Positions 1-7,800 of a DNA stretch of 64,000 nucleotides are shown in pieces. Source of the stretch: 20CM-2-65-7 sp963830455 (GTDB lineage Bacteria > Gemmatimonadota > Gemmatimonadetes > Gemmatimonadales > GWC2-71-9); contig CAWHMT010000008.1 in the NCBI GenBank assembly GCA_963830455.1, positions 186,001 through 250,000 on the forward strand. Direction: 5' to 3'. A program made the position numbers and the translations under genes. Within the stretch, counting starts at the first letter, position 1. Each line of letters opens with the position of its first letter. The notes below the pieces were generated by a model. It was given only the letters and a program-made list of their open reading frames with translations. It had not been told where the DNA came from and searched no databases.

Positions 1-45
1 CCCCAATCCCGAGCCCCTAACCCCTAACCCCGAGTCTCTAACCAA
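1..45. repeat. Octamer-type repeat arm at the ylbF 3' end
   Basis: Read on the minus strand, this stretch is a run of imperfect 8-bp units of the GGGGTTAG / GGGGCTCGG type. The stop codon of the YlbF-family gene (TAG) lies inside the first unit. The same kind of sequence forms hairpin arms inside hyuA (11133-11197), with related designs at 14488-14569 and 29327-29417. Only one arm is visible because the window starts here. Confidence 0.5.
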
Positions 46-391
46 GCGTGATGATCGGGCTCGCGGCGCCCTTCTTGATGCCCTCGTAAATGCGGGCATT
101 GATCCTGGCCATGAGCTTTTCGAAGTTCGACTGCGCCGCCACCATCTGCTGGTAGACCGAATTCGCCTGCACGGTCTGCAGCGCCTGGTCGTATTTCTCG
201 ACCTGCTCCTTCGAGGGCTCGGTGCCCTGCTGCGCGACCCGTTCGATTTCCTGGGCGAGCCGTTCCGCCTCCCCGAGCACCTTCTGGACCGCCTGATCCT
301 CCCGTAATGCCTCGGTGGCGCGACGCAGCGCCTTGTATTCGTCGGTCTGACCGAGCACGCGCCCCAGATCCTCCGCCTTTTCCTCGAGCAC
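38..391 (-). CDS. YlbF/YmcA-family protein
   Basis: A 117-residue, highly charged, almost wholly helical protein that matches the YlbF/YmcA layout: an N-terminal helix with an EYKALRRATEAL-like segment, a middle coiled-coil stretch and a C-terminal NFEKLMARINA helix. In Bacillus, members of this family act with RNase Y in RNA processing and development; the role here is unknown. The GTG start shares one base with the prmC stop, so it is probably translated from the rpmE-prfA-prmC transcript. The stop codon lies in a G-rich repeat. No catalytic residues are expected. Confidence 0.75.
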   Translation of the reverse strand: MLEEKAEDLGRVLGQTDEYKALRRATEALREDQAVQKVLGEAERLAQEIERVAQQGTEPSKEQVEKYDQALQTVQANSVYQQMVAAQSNFEKLMARINARIYEGIKKGAASPIITLG

Positions 392-1221
392 TAGTCCTCC
401 TTAATAGAGAGCGCGTACCGGGGACAGCCGAAGACATCGTTATGGATCGCGACGTTCCATCCGTAGTCGCGGCCCAAAGCCCGAACGGTATCAGACCGCC
501 GTTCGTCGATCTCAAGTGCCAGCAGGCCGCCATGTTCGAGCAGGGCTCCCGCACCTGCGAAGATCCCGCGCGTCGCATCGAGCCCGCTGGCGCCGCTCAC
601 CAGCGCCTCGCGAGGCTCGAACTCCCGCACGGAGGCGTCCAGCTCGGCGAACTCGGATTCGGTCAGGTACGGGGGGTTGGCGACAATCACGCGATAGGCC
701 CCCGCCCCCCGCTCTCCTTTCTCCACCAGCGGGGTGAGCAGGTTCCCCTCGCGGATTTCGACCGGCGTCCTGGGCGCAACGCGTTCCACATTCTCACGAG
801 CGAGCGCCGCCGCGGCGGGTGAGCGCTCGACCGCGACGATCTTCTCGAAGTCCCCCTCGACGGCCAAGGCGAGGGCGATGCATCCGGACCCGGTACCGAT
901 GTCGGCCACGAGCCCACGGTTCCCGTATTTCAGCACCAGGTCCACGAGGCCTTCAGTCTCAGGGCGCGGAATCAGCGCGCGCCGATCGATCGCGAGATCG
1001 AGCGTTCGAAACCCCACCGTGCCGACGGCATAGACGAATGGGACGCCACGCTTCAATTGAACCAATGCGTCTTGATACTTCGCGGTCAGTTCCGGTGATC
1101 TCGGCTCGTCGCGTCGCAGCCAGGCTTCGCCGATAGACGTGCCCGAGATGGCGGCCCAGACCGCCGCCGTTGTTTCTTGACCGTCGCCGTTGCCGCTTGA
1201 GCGCCGCAGTGTCTCAGACAC
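391..1221 (-). CDS. prmC: Release factor glutamine methyltransferase
   Basis: 276 residues. This enzyme methylates the glutamine of the GGQ motif in release factors RF1 and RF2, using S-adenosylmethionine. The C-terminal Rossmann domain has the SAM motif DIGTGSGCIALALA and the substrate-glutamine-binding NPPY motif, followed by LTESEF. The N-terminal helical domain is present, including the conserved LIPRPETE segment. The GTG start overlaps the end of prfA by 8 bp, the classic prfA-prmC pairing, which supports the call. Confidence 0.95.
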   Translation of the reverse strand: MSETLRRSSGNGDGQETTAAVWAAISGTSIGEAWLRRDEPRSPELTAKYQDALVQLKRGVPFVYAVGTVGFRTLDLAIDRRALIPRPETEGLVDLVLKYGNRGLVADIGTGSGCIALALAVEGDFEKIVAVERSPAAAALARENVERVAPRTPVEIREGNLLTPLVEKGERGAGAYRVIVANPPYLTESEFAELDASVREFEPREALVSGASGLDATRGIFAGAGALLEHGGLLALEIDERRSDTVRALGRDYGWNVAIHNDVFGCPRYALSIKED

Positions 1222-2272
1222 CCGCGCGCTCCTTGTCCTGCGCTTCCTTCAGCGCGGCGATCAGGTCGTCGAGCTTGCCGTCCATGACTTCATCGATGTT
1301 ATGCGTCGTGAAATGAATGCGATGGTCGGTGACGCGGTTCTGCGGATAGTTGTACGTGCGCACTTTTTGCGAGCGATCGCCGGTTCCGACCTGGGCCCGC
1401 CGCTCGCGCGCGCGCGCCGCCTCCTGCTCGGCGACCATGCGGTCGAGCAGGCGCGCGCGCAAGATTGCGAGCGCCTTGATCTTGTTCTGCAGCTGGGATT
1501 TTTGATCCTGGCACTTCACTTCGAGACCGGTCGGCAGGTGCGTCACGCGCACCGCGCTGTCCGTCGTGTTGACGCTCTGTCCGCCCGGTCCACCCGAACG
1601 GAACACATCGATCCGCAACTCCTTGTCTTCGATTTTGAGATCGACTTCTTCGGCTTCCGGCAGGACGGCGACCGTCGCCGCGGAGGTGTGGATGCGACCC
1701 TGCTGCTCGGTCACGGGCACGCGCTGCACGCGGTGCACGCCCGACTCGTACCGCAACGTGCCGTACGCCTTGGGACCGCGCGCGGCGAAGATCGCTTCCT
1801 TCAAGCCGCCGAGCGTCCCTTCCGAGAGGGAGATGATTTCCACCTTCCAGCCGCGGCGCTCGGAGAAGCGCGTGTACAGGCGAAACAAATCGGCGGCAAA
1901 CAGCGCCGCCTCGTCGCCCCCGGTCCCCGCGCGGATTTCGACGATCGCGTCGCGGTCGTCGAACGGATCGGTCGGGGTGAGCAGCTCGTCGAGCTCGGTC
2001 TCGAGGCGCTCGAGCTCGGGACCGATGCGCTCGAGGTCGGTGCGCGCGAGCTGCGACAGCTCCGGGTCCTTGTCGGCCAGCACCTCGCGCGCCTGGGCGC
2101 GTTCGGCCTCCAGCCGCTCGATGCGAACATGGGTGAGACGAATGGCCTCGAGCTGCGCGTGCTCGCGGCCAAGGGCTTTCAGTTTGGCTGGATTCCGCGC
2201 CGTAGCGGGGTCGGCCAACTGCCGGGCGACCTCCTCCGCCCGGGCGAGCGCCTGGCGGAGTCTGTCGTCCAC
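1214..2272 (-). CDS. prfA: Peptide chain release factor 1
   Basis: About 352 residues from a GTG start at 2272. RF1 reads UAA and UAG stop codons and triggers peptide release. The catalytic GGQ lies in RSGGPGGQSVNTTDSAVRVTH. The coiled-coil N-terminal domain (EEVARQLADP onward) and the C-terminal domain are complete. The open frame continues upstream into rpmE, but that sequence is not RF1-like; starting at 2272 gives the usual family length and begins 5 bp after the rpmE stop. Confidence 0.95.
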   Translation of the reverse strand: MDDRLRQALARAEEVARQLADPATARNPAKLKALGREHAQLEAIRLTHVRIERLEAERAQAREVLADKDPELSQLARTDLERIGPELERLETELDELLTPTDPFDDRDAIVEIRAGTGGDEAALFAADLFRLYTRFSERRGWKVEIISLSEGTLGGLKEAIFAARGPKAYGTLRYESGVHRVQRVPVTEQQGRIHTSAATVAVLPEAEEVDLKIEDKELRIDVFRSGGPGGQSVNTTDSAVRVTHLPTGLEVKCQDQKSQLQNKIKALAILRARLLDRMVAEQEAARARERRAQVGTGDRSQKVRTYNYPQNRVTDHRIHFTTHNIDEVMDGKLDDLIAALKEAQDKERAGV

Positions 2273-2276
2273 GGGA

Positions 2277-2489
2277 TTAGCTCGCTCCGGCCTTGGTTGC
2301 GTACTTCTGGCGGAAGCGTTCCACGCGACCGGCCGTGTCGAGCAGCTTCTGCTTTCCCGTGAAGAAGGGATGGCATTTGGCGCAGACTTCAACGTGGATC
2401 ACGGGCATGGTCGAGCGCGTGACAAACTCGTTGCCGCACGCGCACTGGACGCTCGCCCGCTGGTATTTGGGATGAATTCCGGGTTTCAC
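2277..2489 (-). CDS. rpmE: 50S ribosomal protein L31
   Basis: 70 residues, the zinc-containing form of L31: cysteines in CACGN and CAKCHPF supply the metal site. It begins MKPGIHPKY and has the family's HPFFTGKQKLLDTAGRVERF core. The start is GTG, with an AGGA-type ribosome binding site about 8 bases upstream. It heads the rpmE-prfA-prmC-ylbF cluster and diverges from the Crp-family gene. Confidence 0.95.
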   Translation of the reverse strand: MKPGIHPKYQRASVQCACGNEFVTRSTMPVIHVEVCAKCHPFFTGKQKLLDTAGRVERFRQKYATKAGAS

Positions 2490-2618
2490 TGACTTTCCTT
2501 GACTTTAGTCCGAACGGTTTTCAGCGCGCGGAAATATAGCCGGGACACGGACTTGGAAGCAAGGCTCGCGCTCACGCTTCGATTGACACCGCCGAAGACA
2601 CATCGTAAGCTGTTCGGC

Positions 2619-3290
2619 GTGTCAGCTACCGAGGTCCTACAGAAGGTCCCGCTTTTCAGTCAACTCGCCCCCGCCGACCTCTCGCGGGTGGTGGAGGTTG
2701 CGCGCGACCGTGCCTATCCCAAGAACTCGGTCATTCTGTTCGAAGACGATCCCGGCGACGCGCTCTACGTCGTCGCCAAGGGCCAGGTCAAAGTCGTCCT
2801 CATCGGCGAGGACGGCCGCGAAGTCATTCTCTCCGTGCTCGGCGAAGGCGAGTTCTTCGGCGAGATGGCGCTGATCGACGACGAGCCCCGCTCGGCGCAC
2901 GTCATCGCGATGGAGGATTCGACGCTGTACGTGCTGCGTCGCGAAGACTTCCAGGGCATCCTCGAGCATTCGCCGGGGATCGGACTCGCGCTGCTGCGCG
3001 AATTGTCGCGCCGGCTGCGGCGCGTGGACGAGAAGGTCGGCAGCCTCGTACTCCTCGATGTACACGGCCGCGTCGCCCAGCTGCTGCTCGATCTCGCCGA
3101 CGAGACGGACGGGCAGCGCATCACGCGCCGTCTGACCCATCACACCATCGCCCAGATGATCGGATCGTCGCGCGAAACGGTGTCGCGCACGATGCGCGAG
3201 CTCGTCGATAAGGGCATGATTGACGTGAGCCGCAAGGACATTGTGATCAAAGACCGCGGCTCGCTCGAGCAAGCGGCCGGACGGTCGTGA
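2619..3290 (+). CDS. Crp/Fnr-family transcriptional regulator
   Basis: About 223 residues. The N-terminal cyclic-nucleotide-binding fold carries GEGEFFGEMALIDDEPRSAHV, close to the phosphate-binding cassette of CRP, so a cyclic nucleotide ligand is plausible. A long dimerisation helix (GIGLALLRELSRRLRRVDEKV) follows, then a C-terminal winged helix with IAQMIGSSRETVSRTMREL. No Fnr-type cysteine cluster is present. I chose GTG at 2619 because it precedes the conserved VLQKVPLFSQL start of the sensor domain; the frame is open back to 2499 but that part is not family-like. Targets are unknown. Confidence 0.85.
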   Translation: MSATEVLQKVPLFSQLAPADLSRVVEVARDRAYPKNSVILFEDDPGDALYVVAKGQVKVVLIGEDGREVILSVLGEGEFFGEMALIDDEPRSAHVIAMEDSTLYVLRREDFQGILEHSPGIGLALLRELSRRLRRVDEKVGSLVLLDVHGRVAQLLLDLADETDGQRITRRLTHHTIAQMIGSSRETVSRTMRELVDKGMIDVSRKDIVIKDRGSLEQAAGRS

Positions 3291-3356
3291 CTAGCGTCAC
3301 GGTTCTACGTCACTAATTACCAGTAACTTAGACCGAGTATCGGCGTGCCAACCCGC

Positions 3357-4223
3357 ATGACGTACACGGTGACGTTTTGGGGTACCCGGGGGAGCATCCC
3401 AACCCCGGGGCCGAACACGTCGCGCTACGGCGGAAACACGCCGTGCGTCGCCGTGGAGGGCGCCGGGGGGCAGCTGGTCGTGTTGGACGCGGGCACCGGC
3501 ATTCGGGCCTTGGGCCTCGACCTCGTGGCCAAGCAAGACGGTGCCGCGAAAGTCGAAATCCTGTTGTCCCACGCACACTGGGATCACATACAAGGATTGC
3601 CGCACTTCAAGCCGTTTTTCTCACCGGGCAACTCGGTGCGGATTTGGGGATCGCGGCAAGGTACGATGTCGTTGGAAGCGATTCTCCGGCAGCAGATGGA
3701 TCCAGCGGTGTTCCCGGTCCCATTGGACGCGCTGTCGGCGCAACTGACGGTGCAGCAGGTAGACACCGATACGTTCTCGATCGGGGAGTTCCGGGTCCAG
3801 ACGATAAAGCTGCGGCATCCGGGAACGACGTTGGGATTCCGGCTCACGCCCGCGACCGGCGGGCCGTGCATGGCGTACGTGACGGACAACGAGCTGGGCG
3901 GCGGCGGGCACTACGACGTACCGGCGAGCTGGCGCCGCGATTTCGTGACGTTTCTGAATGGCGTCGATCTTCTCATTCACGACGCCATGTACACGCCGAA
4001 GGAGCTCGAGCAGCACCGCGGGTGGGGGCACTCCACGTATGAGGAAGCGGTGACCCTGGCCCACGATGCCGGTGTAAAGAAGCTGGTGCTGTTTCACCAC
4101 GAGCCGGAGCACGACGACACAGAGATGGACGCGTTGCTCGCCGCCGCGCGCAAATTCGCGAAGACGCGTGGTGGATCGCTCGAGGTGATCGCAGCACAAG
4201 AAGGCGTGAAGGTGACCCTGTGA
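3357..4223 (+). CDS. Metallo-beta-lactamase-fold hydrolase
   Basis: About 288 residues. It begins with the FWGTRGSIPTPGP segment typical of the PhnP/RNase Z-like branch of the metallo-beta-lactamase fold and contains the zinc motif SHAHWDHIQG. Later metal ligands are likely in RHPGTT, YVTDNE and FHHEPEHDD. Related proteins hydrolyse cyclic phosphodiesters, but the substrate cannot be told from sequence. Starts at ATG 3357 or GTG 3345 are both possible and neither has a clear ribosome binding site. It ends just before the CsgG/TPR gene on the same strand. Confidence 0.85.
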   Translation: MTYTVTFWGTRGSIPTPGPNTSRYGGNTPCVAVEGAGGQLVVLDAGTGIRALGLDLVAKQDGAAKVEILLSHAHWDHIQGLPHFKPFFSPGNSVRIWGSRQGTMSLEAILRQQMDPAVFPVPLDALSAQLTVQQVDTDTFSIGEFRVQTIKLRHPGTTLGFRLTPATGGPCMAYVTDNELGGGGHYDVPASWRRDFVTFLNGVDLLIHDAMYTPKELEQHRGWGHSTYEEAVTLAHDAGVKKLVLFHHEPEHDDTEMDALLAAARKFAKTRGGSLEVIAAQEGVKVTL

Positions 4224-4237
4224 CCCAAGGAGTAGCT

Positions 4238-4936
4238 ATGCGCGCGCGTGCAGTGATGTCAGTGTTGAGCCTCGTTCCGGTCCTCCTTGGGGCGCAACAG
4301 CGCGGCCAGGATACCCGGCCCGGCATCGCCGTGCTTCCGTTCAACAACGGCGGATCCTACGGTCAGAGCAAGGAAGACTTCGACGCCCTGGAGCGCGGCA
4401 TCGCCGGCATGATGATCTCCGAGCTGGCGCAGAACCCCGCCGCGCGCCTGGTCGAGCGCGAACAGGTGCAGCGACTCGTCGACGAGCAGAACCTCGGCGC
4501 GCAGGGGCGCGTGGATCCGCAGACCGCCGCCAAGGTGGGCAAGCTGGTCGGCGCGCGCTACATCGTCCTCGGGACGTTCATCGATTTCTACAGCGATTTC
4601 CGGGTCGACGTGCGCCTCGTCAACACGGAGACGGGCGAGATCGTGAAGACCGAGTCGGACCGCATGCAGCGCGAGCATCTGTTCGATCTCATTCGCAACG
4701 TCGCCACGCGCCTCATGAAGGACGCGAATCTCCCCGCCCTGCAGCGGGGCGCGTCGAACGAGCAGCGGATGAATCGCCAGGTCCCGACGGAAGCGTTGAC
4801 CTACTATTCGCGCGCGTTGCTGTACCAGGACCGCGGGCAGAAGGACAAAGCCGTCGAGATGTTCAACCGCGCGCTGGTCATCTTCCCCGACTACGCTGAG
4901 GCGCAGGAAGGCCTGCAGCGAGCGCAGCGGTCCTAA
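4238..4936 (+). CDS. Exported CsgG-like protein with C-terminal TPR
   Basis: About 232 residues with a signal peptide (VMSVLSLVPVLLGAQ). The middle part, IAVLPFNNGG followed by LVEREQVQRLVDEQNLGAQG and GARYIVLGTFIDF, is the CsgG/curli-assembly-like fold seen in periplasmic lipoproteins and FlgO-type proteins. The C-terminal 60 residues form one or two TPR helical pairs (ALTYYSRALLYQDRGQKDKAVEMFNRAL). No lipobox cysteine is visible. ATG 4238 is preceded by GGAG at good spacing. Probably a periplasmic or outer-membrane-associated factor; the partner is unknown. Confidence 0.75.
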   Translation: MRARAVMSVLSLVPVLLGAQQRGQDTRPGIAVLPFNNGGSYGQSKEDFDALERGIAGMMISELAQNPAARLVEREQVQRLVDEQNLGAQGRVDPQTAAKVGKLVGARYIVLGTFIDFYSDFRVDVRLVNTETGEIVKTESDRMQREHLFDLIRNVATRLMKDANLPALQRGASNEQRMNRQVPTEALTYYSRALLYQDRGQKDKAVEMFNRALVIFPDYAEAQEGLQRAQRS

Positions 4937-5033
4937 CGGATCCGCTCGGCGGTACCCGCACGTCGACGGCGCGCCGGCTCTCCCGATTCGGGGCGCTGGC
5001 GCGCTTCGGCTTTGGCGCCCTGGGGACCACTCC

Positions 5034-6989
5034 ATGAGATACGTGCTCCTCCACCCGCCGATGTGGCGGCCCCACGAAGTCGCCCCGGCGCTCGCGACCT
5101 CACAGGTCGAGGCCCGGCCGGTGCGCCAGGCGCGGGAAGTGGCGGTGGTGGACGATCGCCCGACGGTGCTGCTGCTCGACGCCGAGAGCCGGTCCACGTT
5201 TCCCGTCGACGTCATGCGTGCGTTCGTGGATGCGGGCGGCGCGATTGTGGCCCTCGGCCGCCAGGGCGAGGCCGATGTCCCCGACACCCTGCCGACGGAG
5301 TTCCTCTCCGGATTCCTCACCTACCCGACGAGTCCCCGGCGCCTGCTCGTGGCGATTCGCGCCGGGTTCCGCGAGGCCGCGGCGCGGGCCGAGACGGCAC
5401 GCGCCCGGGGCGAGGCCGCGCAGCGGGCGCGTGAGATCGGGGAGTTGACCCGCATCGGCGTCGCGCTGGGCACCGAGCGGGACATCAAGACGCTGCTGGA
5501 ACTGATTCTCACGCAGGCGCGCCGCATCACCCAGTCGGACGCGGGCAGCTTGTACCTGGTGGAGCACAACGACGAAGGGAAGAAACGGCTGCGGTTCCGG
5601 CTCGCGCAGACCTACTCGAAGCCCGAGGCACCGTTCGTCGAGTTCACGATTCCCGTCGATCGCACCAGCCTGGCCGGGTACTGCGCCGTGACGGGCGACC
5701 CGCTCGTCATCGACGATGCGTATTTCCTGCCGCCGGACGTGGAGTACACGATCAACCGCTCGTTCGACGAGCGCTACGGCTATCGGACCAAGTCGATGCT
5801 CGTGCTCCCGATGAGGGATCACAAGGACGAGATCATCGGCGTCCTGCAGCTCATCAACCGCAAGCGCAATCTCGAGGCCGTGCTGTCGACGTTGGCGGAC
5901 GTGGAGCAGCAGGTGGTTCCCTACTCCAAGCGCACCGTCGAGCTGGTGACGGCGCTCGCCGGCCAGGCGGCGGTGGCCATCGAAAACAGCCGGCTGTACG
6001 AGGACATCGAGAAACTCTTCGAGGGATTCGTGCTCGCCGCGGTGCACGCGATCGAGCAGCGCGATCCCACCACGTATGGTCACAGCGGGCGCGTGGCCGC
6101 CATGACGGTTGGCCTCGCCGAGACGGTCGACCGTGCCGGCGACGGCCCCTATCATGGCGTGAAATTCTCGCGCGAGCAGATCAAGGAAATCCGCTACGCG
6201 GCGCTGTTGCACGACTTCGGGAAGGTCGGCGTGCGCGAGCAGGTGCTCATCAAAGCCAAGAAGCTCTATCCGTCCGATCTGGGGCTGGTCCGGCACCGGC
6301 ACGCGTTCATCCGGCGCACGGCCGAGCGGGAGTTTTGGCGCAAGCGCGCCGAATTCCTGCAGTCGAACGGGAAAAAGGGCTACGACGCCTTTATCACGGA
6401 GCTCGAAGCGGCCCACGCGCAGGAGCTGCAGGAGCTGGATCGCTTTCTCGAGATCGTGCTCCAGGCTAACGAGCCCACCATCTTGCCTGACGGCAGCTTC
6501 GATGAGCTCAAGGCGTGGTCCAAGCGGACCTATCTGGCGATCGATGGCTCAACCGAGCCGTTCCTGTCACCCGACGAGATGCGCTTTCTCACGATCCGCA
6601 AAGGCAGCCTCGACGACGCCGAACGGCACGAGATCGAAAGCCACGTCTCACACACGTACCAGTTTCTCCAGCGGATTCCATGGACGCGCGAGCTGCAACA
6701 CATCCCGGTGATCGCGTATGGGCACCATGAGAAGATGGACGGCCGGGGGTATCCGCGGCGCATTACCGCCGAGGGCATCCCGATTCAGACCCGCATGATG
6801 ACGATCAGCGACATCTACGACGCGCTGACCGCCCAGGATCGCCCGTACAAACGCGCCGTGTCGAGCGAACGGGCGCTCGACATTCTCACCACGGAAGTGA
6901 AGGAAGGCCAGCTCGACGAGGCGCTGTTCAGGCTGTTCATCGACGCCAAGGTCTTCCAGCGCCAGTTACCCGAAGACGCGGCGCCCTAG
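5034..6989 (+). CDS. GAF plus HD-GYP domain protein, likely c-di-GMP phosphodiesterase
   Basis: 651 residues. The N-terminus (1-110) looks like a degenerate receiver-type domain, followed by a short coiled coil, a GAF sensor (about 140-330) and a C-terminal HD-GYP domain with intact HDFGKVG (about residue 390) and HHEKMDGRGYP (about 562). HD-GYP proteins hydrolyse cyclic di-GMP. Between the two halves of the catalytic domain lies an additional charged helical stretch of roughly 100 residues that ordinary HD-GYP domains lack. The stop codon shares a CTAG tetranucleotide with that of the convergent DUF6265 gene. Confidence 0.85.
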   Translation: MRYVLLHPPMWRPHEVAPALATSQVEARPVRQAREVAVVDDRPTVLLLDAESRSTFPVDVMRAFVDAGGAIVALGRQGEADVPDTLPTEFLSGFLTYPTSPRRLLVAIRAGFREAAARAETARARGEAAQRAREIGELTRIGVALGTERDIKTLLELILTQARRITQSDAGSLYLVEHNDEGKKRLRFRLAQTYSKPEAPFVEFTIPVDRTSLAGYCAVTGDPLVIDDAYFLPPDVEYTINRSFDERYGYRTKSMLVLPMRDHKDEIIGVLQLINRKRNLEAVLSTLADVEQQVVPYSKRTVELVTALAGQAAVAIENSRLYEDIEKLFEGFVLAAVHAIEQRDPTTYGHSGRVAAMTVGLAETVDRAGDGPYHGVKFSREQIKEIRYAALLHDFGKVGVREQVLIKAKKLYPSDLGLVRHRHAFIRRTAEREFWRKRAEFLQSNGKKGYDAFITELEAAHAQELQELDRFLEIVLQANEPTILPDGSFDELKAWSKRTYLAIDGSTEPFLSPDEMRFLTIRKGSLDDAERHEIESHVSHTYQFLQRIPWTRELQHIPVIAYGHHEKMDGRGYPRRITAEGIPIQTRMMTISDIYDALTAQDRPYKRAVSSERALDILTTEVKEGQLDEALFRLFIDAKVFQRQLPEDAAP

Positions 6990-7447
6990 GGCGTGCAGCT
7001 GCTCCGCCTCATCGGGTAGTCGAATCCGCGCGCGGCGCCTTCGACCCGCGCGATCAGCGAGTCCGCGCCGTGGCGACGATAGATGATCCGCTGCGGGAAA
7101 TCGTGCTGCAGGTTCTCGACGGTGAAGCTCGAATCGGTGACGCGCGTGGATGTGAATGACGCCGTCTGCTGGCCGGAGGGCGTCGCCGTGTACACGAGCT
7201 TCCCGCTGTCGACCGCGATCCGGAGCTGCTCGTACTCCCGAACGGCACCGTTCACGAGCGTGCGGCTCGCCCCCAGCATCAATCCACCCGCGGGCGGCAT
7301 CCACATTTCGAGACTCTCCCGGTTGCCGGTCCGCTGTTGCCAGCACCCCGCCAGCCAGGCCGGTGGTTGAACCGCCTGCCCGGCGAGCACCGCCGGGAGG
7401 ACACCAAGGACCAGACTCGCAGCGATCGTTGGCGCACGCATGCTCAC
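6986..7447 (-). CDS. Exported DUF6265-family protein
   Basis: About 153 residues with a signal peptide (LVLGVLPAVLAGQ). The mature part begins WLAGCWQ, then EMWMPPAGGLMLGASRT, and ends with the HDFPQRIIYRR segment typical of DUF6265. This is a lipocalin-like family of unknown function in exported proteins. The GTG at 7447 overlaps the stop of the permease gene by 4 bp; an ATG two codons later (7441) is an alternative. It is the last gene of a long co-directional run. Confidence 0.75.
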   Translation of the reverse strand: MSMRAPTIAASLVLGVLPAVLAGQAVQPPAWLAGCWQQRTGNRESLEMWMPPAGGLMLGASRTLVNGAVREYEQLRIAVDSGKLVYTATPSGQQTASFTSTRVTDSSFTVENLQHDFPQRIIYRRHGADSLIARVEGAARGFDYPMRRSSCTP

Positions 7448-7800
7448 GAAAGTAGCAATTTCGCGGAGATGAGCAGCAGAAACACACCAAACGCTTTCCG
7501 TAACATGACATCGTTCAGCGATCCCGCGAGCCGCGCCCCGAAGTAGGCCCCGATCAACAGGCCGGCCGCCACGACGCCGGCATACGCCCAATGCACCTGA
7601 TGGCGTTTTGAGTATTCCAGCACGCCGAGCAGCCCGACAGGCAGCAACAACGCCCCGAGCGAGGTGCCGTGCGCGGTGTGCTGCGGCAACTTGGCGATCA
7701 GCACCAGTCCCGGGATGATGACCACCGCGCCTCCTACCCCGAACAACCCGGAAACGACGCCGGCCAGCAATCCCAGAAGCGAAACCAGGACCCACGTCAT
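7444..7800 (-). CDS. TauE/SafE-family (TSUP) membrane permease
   Basis: 118 residues, about half the size of a full-length TSUP transporter, with four predicted membrane segments. The signature GLLAGVVSGLFGVGGAVVIIPGLV is at the N-terminus. Family members export or import sulfur compounds or organic anions such as sulfite, taurine and sulfoacetate. Half-size proteins probably work as dimers. It overlaps hyuB by 4 bp (ATGA), so it may move the hydantoinase substrate or product; that is inference from position only. Confidence 0.8.
   Translation of the reverse strand: MTWVLVSLLGLLAGVVSGLFGVGGAVVIIPGLVLIAKLPQHTAHGTSLGALLLPVGLLGVLEYSKRHQVHWAYAGVVAAGLLIGAYFGARLAGSLNDVMLRKAFGVFLLLISAKLLLS

Noticed and set aside
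1..45. Telomere-like CCCCTAA repeats at the window edge
   Set aside because: Only two or three imperfect units, directly abutting a gene stop, and similar G-rich units occur internally at 11133. They fit the octamer repeat family better than a replicon end.
2499..2540. Sigma-70 promoter for the Crp-family gene (TTGACT and TATAGC)
   Set aside because: The two boxes are about 30 bp apart, too far for a normal sigma-70 promoter.
5100..6416. 438-codon minus-strand frame opposite the HD-GYP gene
   Set aside because: No recognisable motif, unusual His/Arg/Leu composition, and full overlap with a well-supported plus-strand gene.
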